Assembly (NCBI GenBank): GCA_009767595.1
Contig: VSDK01018932.1
Coordinates: 17,501 to 81,500 of the forward strand
DNA length: 64,000 nucleotides
Origin: Symbiodinium kawagutii
Taxonomy: Eukaryota > Sar > Dinophyceae > Suessiales > Symbiodiniaceae
Direction: 5' to 3'
Under the pieces are notes generated by a model, which searched no databases, was not told where the DNA came from, and worked only from the letters and a program-made list of their open reading frames with translations. Of this stretch, positions 41,113-52,031 are shown piece after piece (the stretch's first letter is position 1; each line of letters opens with the position of its first letter). Both the position numbers and the translations under genes were made by a program.

Positions 41113-41226
41113 GGATATTCCGGGTCACTTGAAAGTCTGCATGGTTTGCTCCAGCAGAAGCGTTCTGCCGCGCTCTGTTGGCGCTCAGGAGAATGTTTGC
41201 CCGGGCTCTGTGTCTCGCAGGCTGCT
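41113..41226 (+). CDS. candidate exon, plus strand
   Basis: A 114-nt block, phase 0 at both ends, acceptor GAGCAG|G and strong donor GCT|GTAAGAG. It encodes GYSGSLESLHGLLQQKRSAA followed by a Cys-containing stretch ending CLPGLCVSQAA. Unrecognised. Confidence 0.4.
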
Positions 41227-43184
41227 GTAAGAGTCATGGTTATACAATTTCTGGAGTGAACTTTCGACGCAATGGAGTAACGACCAATCATCATCGAGAA
41301 CCTGAGTCCTAAGGCAAATGAACAAGTAACCAAAACAATTAACTAATTCTTATCATGTAAGCAATGTAACAATATGAGCCACCAACTGTTTATGTCAAGG
41401 TTCTGGAACCTCCATTGCAAGAGGCACGTCTAGCACCCTGGACACAAGCCCTGCTAAAGAAGCACGGTTCCTTACGGCCGTTGCATTGCGGGTGTTTGTT
41501 GGGGATGAAACACTACCACAAAAAGATACCTGCCAACTGGGTACAATTGTATCAATCCATGGTTCAGTTTAGATCATAGATATAATGCAATGTCACAAAT
41601 AGATGTTGAAACACACATGTGTATATATGTATATAGTACAATTATACGGTCGTAAAAATAATTACAAAGATATACTTGAAACAGCAACACGGCCTACCTC
41701 AGATTTCAACAAACAAACACATATGTGCTGATTGGTGGTTCAAACTAGCACAAACAAAATCCATGGGTGTAGGTCAATACCCTATGCTTGGTGAACGTCC
41801 CACAGACACACAAGATTCTTCTAGTTGGGATGCTCACCTGCCAATTGTTTGATGGTTGGCTGTGATTTGTCCCCATCTTATAGTTGGTACATCTCGATTT
41901 TTTGTCAAATCTTGTGGCTAAATATCATTGATCATCCAACATTAACTAGTCTTTATTTGTGAGAGAGAGAGAGAGTGCGCATTCACCCGACTCACATGTG
42001 GAGTCAACGCCATTAACCAGCTAATTAACCATTGGCGGTTATCCGCTGGTGGTCCCTGTTTATGACCCATCCCAGTCTGCTTCATCAATTTTCACATGTA
42101 AAGATCTTCTTCAAAGGGGACTTCCTGACTTGCCTTACTTGCTCCGGCAAGCTTCCAATCTAACGACCTCCTATTTGCCACGACCATTGGAGGCAACATG
42201 GCTAAACGATCCCATACGATGATGGTACAAGGTGGGCCCCCACGGCTGTAAGGTGGTTTACTGGCCATTTAACGATAGTTGTATCTACCAACTCTAGTTA
42301 TAAACCATCGGCTTTGGCTGGTGGATTGGGGCCCGCCGGGTAGAATAGAGACATTGAGATAGTCAAACGCCAGATCGTCATGTTCAAGCGTTCTTGTTCC
42401 CAAGCAGGTAAAGAAGGAACCCTGCCCTAAAATCATGAAGTCCACTGCCGCCACTTGTCGGTCGAAAAAGAAAAAACGCAGCCGCACGGTGCTTCAGCCT
42501 GACAAAACCCCAACTTGGATCGGATTCAACATCAAAACCAGCATTTGCTTAGAACCTTCCTTGTAGCTCCTTGACTTCCCCCTTTTTCAGCCCTTCAAAG
42601 GGTCATAAGGGTACCCCCAACTTCTTGGCTTCTTCCCAACAGCCAGTCATATGCATGCTTGCCTTATTCAGGTAACCACCTGGTACCATTGGTACCGCCA
42701 TGAAACATGTCTTCGCAAGTGATCATGGCAGGGGGGCCTCTAGCTGCTACGGGGTTGCCCCTGGTGGACGCTGCACCTACATAGGCAGCATTGCTGGAAG
42801 TGTTCCGGGAAGTGCGGGAACCAGAATTGATATGACGGCAGGTCAACGTGCCATTGGTTGATGGTGAATCAATGGTTAAGTGGATGTGATGACAAACAAT
42901 AGCAGGAATTATGATGGTCAATGAGGAATCGTTTTTCGGTACAAGATTCAAACCGTTTCATGAGTTTCAAATCCATGCTTCTGTATACACTTCGTGTTCC
43001 ACTATTAAAATAACTAAACATCATCAAATGACAAGTAATTATGTTAGGGATTTCCTTCATGCATGACACATAGTGGTATCTGTGACCATGTATGTTCTAC
43101 CAAAAAAGTCCCCAAAAACTGACCAACTTACCTAACAAAGAGGGGGAAAGACCTGGTTGTGGCAACCTTTCGCTCAATCTTCAG

Positions 43185-43215
43185 GCCTGTTGCCGTGCAA
43201 CTGCGCGGCGGACAA
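43185..43215 (+). CDS. candidate exon, plus strand
   Basis: A 31-nt block after a pyrimidine-rich acceptor (CTTTCGCTCAATCTTCAG|G), donor CAA|GTGAAA, encoding PVAVQLRGGQ and ending in phase 0, which fits the next block at 44323. Confidence 0.4.
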
Positions 43216-44322
43216 GTGAAAGGCTTGGCACTTCACGAAACAACATGCATCCAAGGAGATCCTGCTATGAAGTGGGTGTCCCAAGATGTGAGCGGAGTTT
43301 AGAACGAGGATTATCTCGGGCAAGTTGATATATTGTAAAAAGTTGATATAGCTATAGCGTATACAGTAAGTTTATATATATATATATATATCTATCTATG
43401 AAACTAGCAGTGTAGATGTTGAATCGGCTATTGACCAACCTTTGACTGATAAATAGGAGGGCCCACATTGTAGACTCTATTGAACCATTGCAACTGCCAG
43501 TTGTGTAAGATATAGCAACATGGCTTCAAACCCCTGATGCTCACAGTTCTCATCATTGTATCCATCCTACATGGATTGTGTTGGTCAACGCCTCAACATA
43601 GTTGGAAACGTTGTGGAAATGCCGATTGTGCAGCTACGGTACTACGATCATCGTTCTTGCGGCTTCTGTTGGTTCGACCAAATTCCTAGATCATGATTGT
43701 CCGCAGAAACTTGGTAGCTTCAGCACCACGATGTCAAGATCAATCAACAACCAATTACACCCTAGAAAATTGAGCGGTCACCATCATGCATCAACAGCCA
43801 CTTGCAAGCAGTTCCAAACACATTGCATCTTTGTCCCTGCTTTTCACCTTCCAAAGGTGCAAACAATCCCCTTTCTTGGAATGTTCATCTGTCACTTTTT
43901 GTGATAGTTCGGGTCGAACTTATCATACTTTTTACATCAAAAAATACCACTATTGGAGCTGGTATACCGGTATAAACATATTCCATGGGGGTCTACCTGT
44001 TAAGCCTCCCTTTGGCTCGTGGCTCGACTGTTTGCTGGCGAGCATCCTTGATCAGCGCTTGGTTAATCAACAACAATGAACAATAGTACCCCTTTCCCCA
44101 TGCTATTCCTTACGAACATCTTTGTGGGTTTCATACCTTTGACTAAACTACCATATCCCCTCGCAGCTATATCCTTCAGGCAATAATCTTGTACAGCCAT
44201 ACCAACTAACAGCTGGTACATAGTCAAGCACAGTCATACCTGTTGGTATATCCCGTCGGTTGGTATATCTGGTACATACTTAAGCACAGTCATAAGGACC
44301 AACAGCTGGTATCTTGCCACAG

Positions 44323-44415
44323 GATGTCCTGGATCTTTGTGAAAATCTGCCGTTGACATCACGGAGAATGCGCCTGCGCATGCTGTTTTCAGGGGAACTT
44401 GTTGCAGAAAGTCCT
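44323..44415 (+). CDS. candidate exon, plus strand, most gene-like of this set
   Basis: Acceptor GGTATCTTGCCACAG|G, then an open frame encoding DVLDLCENLPLTSRRMRLRM and LFSGELVAESP, ending at CCT|GTAGTC. An amphipathic, charged segment; no family recognised. The alternative donor AAA|GTCCTG would shorten it by 5 nt. Confidence 0.45.
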
Positions 44416-44673
44416 GTAGTCCTTACAAGGTGGCCACCCCTGGCTATAAGGTGGTTAAGATTTGCCATTCATCTAACAAGCTAGTTGCGCCGTGTTAATT
44501 TGCCTGGTAGTTACCCTATAGTTATGTAATTCAGCTAACGTTTGGGGGCCCTCCATGTTCACAAATCCAACTACTCATGGCAGCAAAAAAACATCGACCA
44601 GCTCATGGGCAGTGCAATAGCTTGGCCAAAGCAGGATTCCGACAGCATGTTGGGTATGGGGTTTCTAATAACA

Positions 44674-44790
44674 TATGGGTATGGGTCAATATTAGCCAAC
44701 CAAAAATGAGGGATAATAACCAACAATAATACGGAAAACAATGGTTAATGATAGGGAACCAGGGGTATGGGGTTTTGACCCATAGCCATA
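44674..44790. mobile_element. family C inverted-repeat element
   Basis: Starts TATGGGTATGGGTCAATATT and ends GTTTTGACCCATAGCCATA; contains GGGATAATAACCAACAATA. Confidence 0.85.
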
Positions 44791-45478
44791 TCTGTAGTGG
44801 TTCTTGCTCAATGGTGTCATAGCTATAAACCATGAACACTGCATGATTTATAAACCATTAATTATGGATCCATGTCCTAACGATATTTTCTGGCTCAATA
44901 TCCATAGCTAGGTTTGATGAATCCTACTTTGAAACAGTGTTTATACAACAACCGTTTCGACGAAGTAACATTTACAAGCGCTGAAACGGTTTTCACAGGA
45001 ACGAAGCATACCCTTTTCTTGAGCCATAGCCACATGTATACCATGTTGTGTTGCATTCGTTATCTGGATCGGTTGCCCTGCTTATTTTCAGGACTCAATC
45101 CATACTGTGGCATGCCACTGATGGTTGCAAATCTGACTGGTCACCATATTGTTGATATTACATAATCCCTAGGGGTCTATCATCACAATGACTATCCTGC
45201 CATGAAGGGCCATAGGTTTTTCACCACTGACGGTTGAAAGTTGTATCTAGTGACTACCTTCTGAGAGCGCATCAAGTGTGTAAACCAGAAATTATTAACC
45301 ATCACTAATCAATACCAATCTCTCTTAAGCAGCCAGAAGTATCAACAATCAATGAAACATTTGTTAACCATAGATTTACCATCAACTAACCACTCATCAG
45401 TGTTTGAACCATGATTAAGCCATTAATAGACCCTGCTCAAACCACCAATCAGCCATTGCTAAGCACAACTTCAACCAT

Positions 45479-45549
45479 GTTCTTCGCTCAACTTGCTGCA
45501 CGCCTATGCAAAGGAGGCACGAGTTGGTGCTCCCCTGGTGCGAACGCAT
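45479..45549 (+). CDS. candidate exon, plus strand, boundaries uncertain
   Basis: A GC-rich block whose plus frame encodes SSLNLLHAYAKEARVGAPLV and RTH before a CAT|GTGCGG donor. No clear AG|G acceptor precedes it, so the start is approximate. Unrecognised. Confidence 0.35.
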
Positions 45550-46483
45550 GTGCGGCACAAGGGAGGATCTTCGCAAGGGAACAATATGTCATTAATGGTG
45601 GCTGTAACGATGTTTCATGATGGTAAAAACATGTAAGGGTTTGATGATAGTTGATTCAAAGTGGTTGAAATGATAAGCTTAGTGATTTCATTGTTGATGG
45701 ACACTTCATGATTCTTAACAGTTCGAATGTGGTTACTGGCTTTATACCGGCTACAGTTATGGTTAACCAGCTGGTTGAGACTGGTTGATGGAATTATGTG
45801 TTTTTTTCTTGGAGGGGAGATGCATGTTGAAAATGGCTTACAATGGCTGGTTATGATTACAACAAGAGGGGTTCAACCAAGCATGATTGGGTGACGGTGG
45901 CTATACCAGAAACCAACAGGAATCAACCAACCAACACTGGTTTGAACCAAGTTGACAGCTGAGTTTCTGGTAACCTACCATAAGTGGTTTCAAGCCACCA
46001 TAACTGGTATCAACTGATCGCTTCTCAAGCAGCTTGTCAACCACCACCAGCTGATCGTTGCACTATCCAAATCAGCCAGCTTGTGAATTTACCAAGCATT
46101 TTTATGAACAAACCACATGTGGTACATATTAACAAACAAAAAGTGTTTAAGCTTATCTACCACATGTGGTAGTAGTATTCAAAAAAGCCATTTTTGTAAT
46201 CAAAAATTATGAACAAAAAGTACATATTAAGGATTCAGAGTAGTAAATCAACCGTGTTTTAGGGCTTCCCTATTTTGAGAAACACGCATATGTGGTATTA
46301 AGTAACTTTATCAGCCAAAAGTACCAACCATAACTGCTATTAGCCAATTTGCCAATCTTAGCTGGTTGACAGTTGCTGTACCACAAACTAAGCTGTTCTC
46401 TTAACCGACCATCACAGGTATCAACCAAGCATCACTGGTATTAACCAACCTGGTTGGTGGTTTCAACCCCTATGAAAAATATA

Positions 46484-46495
46484 AGTCAACCAACC
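46484..46495. repeat. target-site duplication, 3' side of the element
   Basis: AGTCAACCAACC, identical to 56758-56769. The sequence to its left (46450-46483) is the left half of a family B repeat (GGTTGGTGGTTTCAACCCC, TATGAAAAATATA). Confidence 0.88.
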
Positions 46496-46522
46496 GTTCA
46501 CTTCAGTGACAGGGCTCCCCCG

Positions 46523-46540
46523 GCCGCGGCACACCGCGGC
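46523..46540 (-). other. GC-rich hairpin in the 3' tail of the retroelement
   Basis: GCCGCGG and CCGCGGC form a 7-bp stem around a 4-nt loop, 83 nt after the ORF3 stop and 28 nt from the element end. Stem-loops at this place are used by some LINE reverse transcriptases to recognise their RNA; here that is an inference. Confidence 0.6.
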
Positions 46541-46622
46541 GAAAGGAGTCCTCTGTGTCCTCTGGCCCATCCCGTGTTAGGATTAGCCTGTGTCCATCCG
46601 CCGCAGCTAACTAAACATGAGC

Positions 46623-49600
46623 TCACATCACCTGACGTCTTCGAAGAACTGCCGTGGTTGCCTTGCTAGAGGCACGTTTCATGGTATCAAAGTCAGTTTG
46701 AAAGCGAATCCGATCCTCTTCCCAAAGCTGGAACCCAGAAGCAACAACCCCATCTGGCAGGCCACCCAAACCTGCAGGTATCTTCTTGCTAATGCCTTCA
46801 AAGGAAACGGTGTCAGGCACGTACCGTTTCAAAATGTCAATCACCTCCCCTTGCTTCGAAAAGGATGGTCTCAAAGACAGTCCCCCCAGTTTCAAGTTAA
46901 ATCCATAGGCAGTGAGGCTAAGCACTTTACCACGCTGAACCGTCGGGATCACCCTTTCAGGAGTCAAAGCTTGAAAATGAGAGAATATCTGAGACATAAT
47001 CCAAGATTGCTCACCAATGCATGTACCAATCATCAAAGCATGCTGATGCGATGTAGGTTGAACAACATAGGTAGCACCATCTGACTGTTTACGCAACACC
47101 GGCAGCCACATACCCAGATGAAGAATGACTGCAAGTGAAATCTCCACCCACGTAATACCCAAAGGCACTGGTCCTGGAGTGGAGTGCAAACCCCAGGCAC
47201 TATAGGAGAGCCAATCCTCGCACAGCGTGCGTGGACATGTCCAGTCTCCACCTGCATCATACCCCCGCAGCTGATCCAGAATACGATGAGGTTGTGGTAC
47301 AGTTGTCTCCTGCAGCTCTTCTCCGGTCACTGGCAGCTTGTCACGTGCCTCTGCCAGTTGAAGAAGATACTTGTAGAAAGTACGAAGTCGTTCACATGCC
47401 TGCAGATATTCATCAGCAAATTCCCAAAGTTGAGCAGCAACCGCTGGAAACAAATCCTTATTAGTAGCCCCAACCAATTCATCCACCGCTCTGTTGCCCA
47501 GCGCATGATAACAAGCAAGGAGTGGCCGAACCTGGCAGCAGTCCTGATGCGCTTTCACCTTGACTGTCACATGTCCCGGTCTGAGACATTGTTGCAGTTG
47601 GCAAAGGAGGTCATGGTCTGGATGAAGAGGAGGAATCACCAAAAATGGATCAAGCTGAAGCCGTTCAACCCAGTCATGAGCATCTTGACTATCAGTATAC
47701 ACACATGCTGAAGGAAATCGCACAAACACCCACCAAATTGCTGCGATCTCTGCTCGATGGATACACTGTCTCCCTGAAAGGCGTGCAGCAGCAATAGGAA
47801 CAAGCGTATCAGGCAACTTGTTGGTGACCAGAAAACGGTTGGCCTCATCTTTTCGACGGTCATCGGTGACCGCCAAGTCAGCAACAACGCCATAGCTAGC
47901 AAACCGAATGACCGGTTGACTCGGAAAGGCACAGCTACCATCTGTATAAAAGGGCACTTGCACATTCACATACAGTCCCAGCAATTGATCCTGCACCGAA
48001 GACTGCAACGTTGGCGCAGGAAATGATTGCAACAGTTGTTGAAAGAGGTATCTATTACCTGTAACCCGCAAGGTGGGCAAAGCAGCTAAATGGAAAAAAT
48101 CCTCTTCCAGTTCATGTAGCAAAGGGGCAAACTGCTCTCGCACTGAATCAAAAGCCGCACAGTGAAAGACACGGTGAGGTCGATCATCAACACTTGCATG
48201 ACACCATGGGCAGTTAGAAGACACTGTATGATCCCACTTAGCCTTTTGTTCAGAGGTTTGGAAACCACCGCAGATTTCTCTAAGCAGAACCAGTCGCTGG
48301 GCACCTGTGAATTCCGGCAGAAGTCTCGTGGTACCAATACCATCAATAGGCAGCATGTATCCAATGTCTTTTCGCTCAGTATGGTTAAGCAAAAGTGACT
48401 GTTCCCACTCTTGGCGCACCAAAGCAGCCAGATCCTGAAATGAAGATCGACAGAAATGCAAGCCATCAATATGCCCCCCATGCAGAATACCTGTGGAGTC
48501 ACATGTCAAGCCTGCCCGAGCCAAATATTCCCGCAATGCTGATGCAGGTCCATACACCTTGTTGTGTCGTGAAGGGAAGGCAAGAATGCGAAAGAACAAG
48601 TCACGTGTAGCATCATCACTGTCAGCCAGAAAGCTCTTGGCTTGTCGAAGCGATTGCAAAGTAGCATGAACACAGGGATCGTCCAGATTTGGCAGAACAT
48701 GGAGTAAAATAGCAGAGTTCGCACTGCGTGTATCCGAACCCAACACAGCATTTGCAATCTGAGTTCTCAAACTGTCAAGTTGCTGGTGTGGTGCAAGGAC
48801 CAGTTCCACACCATAAAATGCCGCCGGGTAAACCGATGACCTGATCATATGAAGTTTCACTTCATGAGCCCAATGCTGTTTTTGCAGTCGACAAAGGCGT
48901 TTTTTGGCCTTACCAAAACGGTCAACCATATCCCCAAAAGTGGCATGAGAGCTATACGTCACTGAACAACCTAGATCGGTAGCACGAATTTTGGTACCCA
49001 CTTCCATGCCAGTGCGTTCTTGAATCAAGGTGCGCATCTCATTCAAACCACTACCATCCGTAGACCACAGCCAGGTCTTCTGCCAATCAACTTCAAGTGC
49101 CAGAAAATGGCAAATTTCAGCGGTGGCTCTCAATGCCCCTTCAAGTGTACCTGCCCGTCCCCAAACAGTCCAGTTATCGGCATAGGCCGAAGCATCAAGG
49201 GTAGGTTCATAGTGTTTTAACAAGGTGACCCAAGTGTGACAAACCAATACCATGGAGATGACGGACCAAGCGTCTCCCTCAGGGCATCCTGTTGTGCTTC
49301 CAGATGATGAGCTGCAATGTCCACCAATGTCCCAATACCGCTTCAGGTGTCGCAGTGAGTCAAACCAGGTTTGCAGAAGTTCATCAGGGAAACCCAAAGC
49401 CCTAAAGATTTGTAACAGTTTCGAACGCCTCAGCAGGTTAAAACACTTACGGAGATCTAGTGTGATTCCTTGCAAGGAATGCGAAAGCCACTTCGCTGAC
49501 TCCAAGGCCCACTGCTGTCTGTATATGGCACGAAATGCACCACGGCCTGGCAAAAGGCCTGACACCTCACGAGGGATAAATGCTGCAATGTGACGTACCA

Positions 49601-52004
49601 AGGCTGTGCATGTCACCTTCGACCAAATTCTGTACAAGGATGCCAGAATCGTTATTGGACGTGAGTCAGCAGCAGACAGATTGTCGTCTTTCTTTGCCAA
49701 TGGCACCGTCCGGGCCAGCATCATCCATGCAGGAAAAACTTTAGAGGCACCGATGATTCGAATCACATGTCCCAAGAAGTCAGCTGGGAGTTGACGCAAT
49801 TCCAAAAAGGTGATGCCATCAACACCAGGGGAGCTCGAAGTCTTAGTCTGCTGTATTGCCTGTTGCCAGTTGTCAACCGTGTGGGGATCCTGCCAGTTCT
49901 GCCAGTCAAGACGTGGCAGCAAATTCCACAACATGTTACCCGTTGGGTCCTGTTTAAGCAGCTGGACATCATCAAAACCACCCTCATCGGAGTCACGCAA
50001 CCAGAATTGATTCCAGTAGTCTGTAAGTTGCGAAGCAACACTTGCATGATCACACTGAAACACCGTTTGATAGACCAAACACTGTTCCGAGAAGGTCGGT
50101 GGAGAAGAATGAGGCAAAGGTCGCACTAAGGCAGAGTACAGGTCTTGTTGCAAAAGGCTACATGGATGTCCATCAACAAATACCGGAGCAGTTTGCACCA
50201 GTTCCACAGCACGATCAACATACAGTCTGAGAGTGGTTTGGGATTCCCATACCGCAACTGCAGTTTCTTCAAAGGAGTGAACCGTGGTGTTAAAACATGG
50301 TTTGCCCGGACCTCTGATGGTTGCAAAGGCCTGTTTGGAATGACCATCTGATACATCAATGCGATGCCTCATCCGAAGAATATCTTCTCGGTGTTTGCAG
50401 TCAAGTGCTACTTGAATGTCCACATGATATCGAAGATGTTGTTTCAATTCCAGCAACCAAAGAAATGAAGGCAAGAATTTGGGGCATGGTCCAAGCTCAG
50501 GAATCTGTTGGGTCCAGTTAACCATAGATTGCCCCAGAATTGTTCGTTTACATTCGGCAAGCTGTGCTGGATCAGGACAACGTTTCAAACGATTGCACAG
50601 AGATTCAACTCGTCGAAACTGTGTGAACAACTTACGACTTGCAAAGGTCAGTGGCTCTGTGGAGGGAGTAAAGCCTCCATCTCTTGAATTTTTGATCAAA
50701 GGGACCAGCGGTCTTTGTACCAACTTGGGTGGACGACATCTTCCTCGGCATCGCCGGGGCAAACTGGTTGGGATTTGCAGATCAGGCTTAGCTCGGCTCT
50801 CTGCTTGCAGTGCAACATCAACCAGCTCCTCACATCTTTCGCCCCATTCCGGAAGAGAGGATGGGGAAGGTTTCTCTGGCATCGCTTCATGAGCTTTCAA
50901 CAAGTCTGCGCGCTCCAATCCAAATTGCAGCCAGCTTTCAGGATAGCGGTACTTGGGCACAGTGACCAATTTACCAGGAACCTTCATGGCAAACACCACA
51001 GGTGCATGGGTATCAAAAAGGTGTTCATCATCAACCACGATGGAATGAGTCATGGCAGCCAGTTGAGGGTGCAGTATAACATTGTCTGGACGTGTCGCAT
51101 CCCGACACGTAAATGGCATGGCAAAACCCCGCTGCTGCATATGAAGCTGATCCAATGTGACAAATCCCTGGGACTGCAAAAGGGGCCACTCTGTCAGAGT
51201 GTCCACCGGGTGATTGAAGTCCCCAACAAACATGGCCGGAAGCGGCAAGAACTTTGTGAGTGTGACCGCCTCGTGAAGCAATTGGTCAGTGCAGTATTTG
51301 TGTTGTGGCCAATTGGAAGCAAACCCGTAAATGACCACCAACTGCGCCCACATGGTCCCAATCCTGATAACCGTATGTAGTAATCTGGTACTGGAAACAT
51401 ATTCTTGCTGTCTCAACAAAGGTGCACGACAAGGAAGGCGTGAATGCAAGGAAACACCACATGATTTACCACGTAAGCTGGCAACATCATCAAGCCGAAA
51501 CTGTCTGGGTGGAACCGGTGCTGACCATACAGAATTCATGGAGAATTTTCGCAAGAAACTGGCAAACATAGTCTGAACCGCCGATGTGGCAGAGTTCTCA
51601 GCCAAGCACAGGGTGCTAATCGAATGCTTGTTCACAAGGCGTTCAAACTGCGGTTGCTTGGTGGCAAGCGAAGTTGGATTGACCAAGCAAAATGTGACTG
51701 AGTCAGAAGGCCCTGGGTTCTGTGCCTCCCCAACTCTGATACCTCGATATGCGATGGATCGGTGATAGTGAGCGAATGAAAACACTAAATGACAAATGAC
51801 CAAAGATTGCTGCATGCGGATGTGGAACAAAATGGAAAAGGCAATAACACTACCTTCCCTACTGCAAGATTCAATTAGGATAAGGCTGAGAGCCATGTCC
51901 CTGACGCAAGCTGTTGCACCAAGGTTGTCAAAACCAAAAGACACAACCATCTCCGGAAAAGGCAAAAAACCCCATGTGCATCCCATTCCTTGAAGATGAG
52001 TCAT
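46623..52004 (-). CDS. retroelement ORF3: APE endonuclease, reverse transcriptase, zinc finger, RNase H
   Basis: A 1,793-residue polyprotein from the ATG at 52004 (a GTG at 52028 would add 8). Counting from the GTG: a leader with EAQNPGP at 101-107; an APE-type endonuclease (~108-350) with GDFN at 269-272 and DTHAP at 339-343; a reverse transcriptase (~770-1000) with ITLDLRKCFN (catalytic Asp 858), TTGCPEGDAWS and AYADNW; a zinc finger CPWC...HRVFHC (1273-1290); and RNase H (~1360-1520) with TDGS, HRAE, YTDSQ and GNRAVDE holding all four acidic residues (1363, 1427, 1446, 1516). It would nick target DNA and prime reverse transcription there. YADN replaces YADD. About 280 C-terminal residues are unassigned. 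Confidence 0.95.
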   Translation of the reverse strand: MTHLQGMGCTWGFLPFPEMVVSFGFDNLGATACVRDMALSLILIESCSREGSVIAFSILFHIRMQQSLVICHLVFSFAHYHRSIAYRGIRVGEAQNPGPSDSVTFCLVNPTSLATKQPQFERLVNKHSISTLCLAENSATSAVQTMFASFLRKFSMNSVWSAPVPPRQFRLDDVASLRGKSCGVSLHSRLPCRAPLLRQQEYVSSTRLLHTVIRIGTMWAQLVVIYGFASNWPQHKYCTDQLLHEAVTLTKFLPLPAMFVGDFNHPVDTLTEWPLLQSQGFVTLDQLHMQQRGFAMPFTCRDATRPDNVILHPQLAAMTHSIVVDDEHLFDTHAPVVFAMKVPGKLVTVPKYRYPESWLQFGLERADLLKAHEAMPEKPSPSSLPEWGERCEELVDVALQAESRAKPDLQIPTSLPRRCRGRCRPPKLVQRPLVPLIKNSRDGGFTPSTEPLTFASRKLFTQFRRVESLCNRLKRCPDPAQLAECKRTILGQSMVNWTQQIPELGPCPKFLPSFLWLLELKQHLRYHVDIQVALDCKHREDILRMRHRIDVSDGHSKQAFATIRGPGKPCFNTTVHSFEETAVAVWESQTTLRLYVDRAVELVQTAPVFVDGHPCSLLQQDLYSALVRPLPHSSPPTFSEQCLVYQTVFQCDHASVASQLTDYWNQFWLRDSDEGGFDDVQLLKQDPTGNMLWNLLPRLDWQNWQDPHTVDNWQQAIQQTKTSSSPGVDGITFLELRQLPADFLGHVIRIIGASKVFPAWMMLARTVPLAKKDDNLSAADSRPITILASLYRIWSKVTCTALVRHIAAFIPREVSGLLPGRGAFRAIYRQQWALESAKWLSHSLQGITLDLRKCFNLLRRSKLLQIFRALGFPDELLQTWFDSLRHLKRYWDIGGHCSSSSGSTTGCPEGDAWSVISMVLVCHTWVTLLKHYEPTLDASAYADNWTVWGRAGTLEGALRATAEICHFLALEVDWQKTWLWSTDGSGLNEMRTLIQERTGMEVGTKIRATDLGCSVTYSSHATFGDMVDRFGKAKKRLCRLQKQHWAHEVKLHMIRSSVYPAAFYGVELVLAPHQQLDSLRTQIANAVLGSDTRSANSAILLHVLPNLDDPCVHATLQSLRQAKSFLADSDDATRDLFFRILAFPSRHNKVYGPASALREYLARAGLTCDSTGILHGGHIDGLHFCRSSFQDLAALVRQEWEQSLLLNHTERKDIGYMLPIDGIGTTRLLPEFTGAQRLVLLREICGGFQTSEQKAKWDHTVSSNCPWCHASVDDRPHRVFHCAAFDSVREQFAPLLHELEEDFFHLAALPTLRVTGNRYLFQQLLQSFPAPTLQSSVQDQLLGLYVNVQVPFYTDGSCAFPSQPVIRFASYGVVADLAVTDDRRKDEANRFLVTNKLPDTLVPIAAARLSGRQCIHRAEIAAIWWVFVRFPSACVYTDSQDAHDWVERLQLDPFLVIPPLHPDHDLLCQLQQCLRPGHVTVKVKAHQDCCQVRPLLACYHALGNRAVDELVGATNKDLFPAVAAQLWEFADEYLQACERLRTFYKYLLQLAEARDKLPVTGEELQETTVPQPHRILDQLRGYDAGGDWTCPRTLCEDWLSYSAWGLHSTPGPVPLGITWVEISLAVILHLGMWLPVLRKQSDGATYVVQPTSHQHALMIGTCIGEQSWIMSQIFSHFQALTPERVIPTVQRGKVLSLTAYGFNLKLGGLSLRPSFSKQGEVIDILKRYVPDTVSFEGISKKIPAGLGGLPDGVVASGFQLWEEDRIRFQTDFDTMKRASSKATTAVLRRRQVM

Positions 52005-52031
52005 GCTTCTACCCCTATTGTATGCCACTGG

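Noticed and set aside
46501-46610. GC-rich island left of ORF3 as a host exon
   Set aside because: The target-site duplication places it inside the retroelement, as its 3' tail.
52005-52028. Starting ORF3 at a GTG at 52028
   Set aside because: A non-ATG start is not needed; an ATG follows 8 codons later at 52004.
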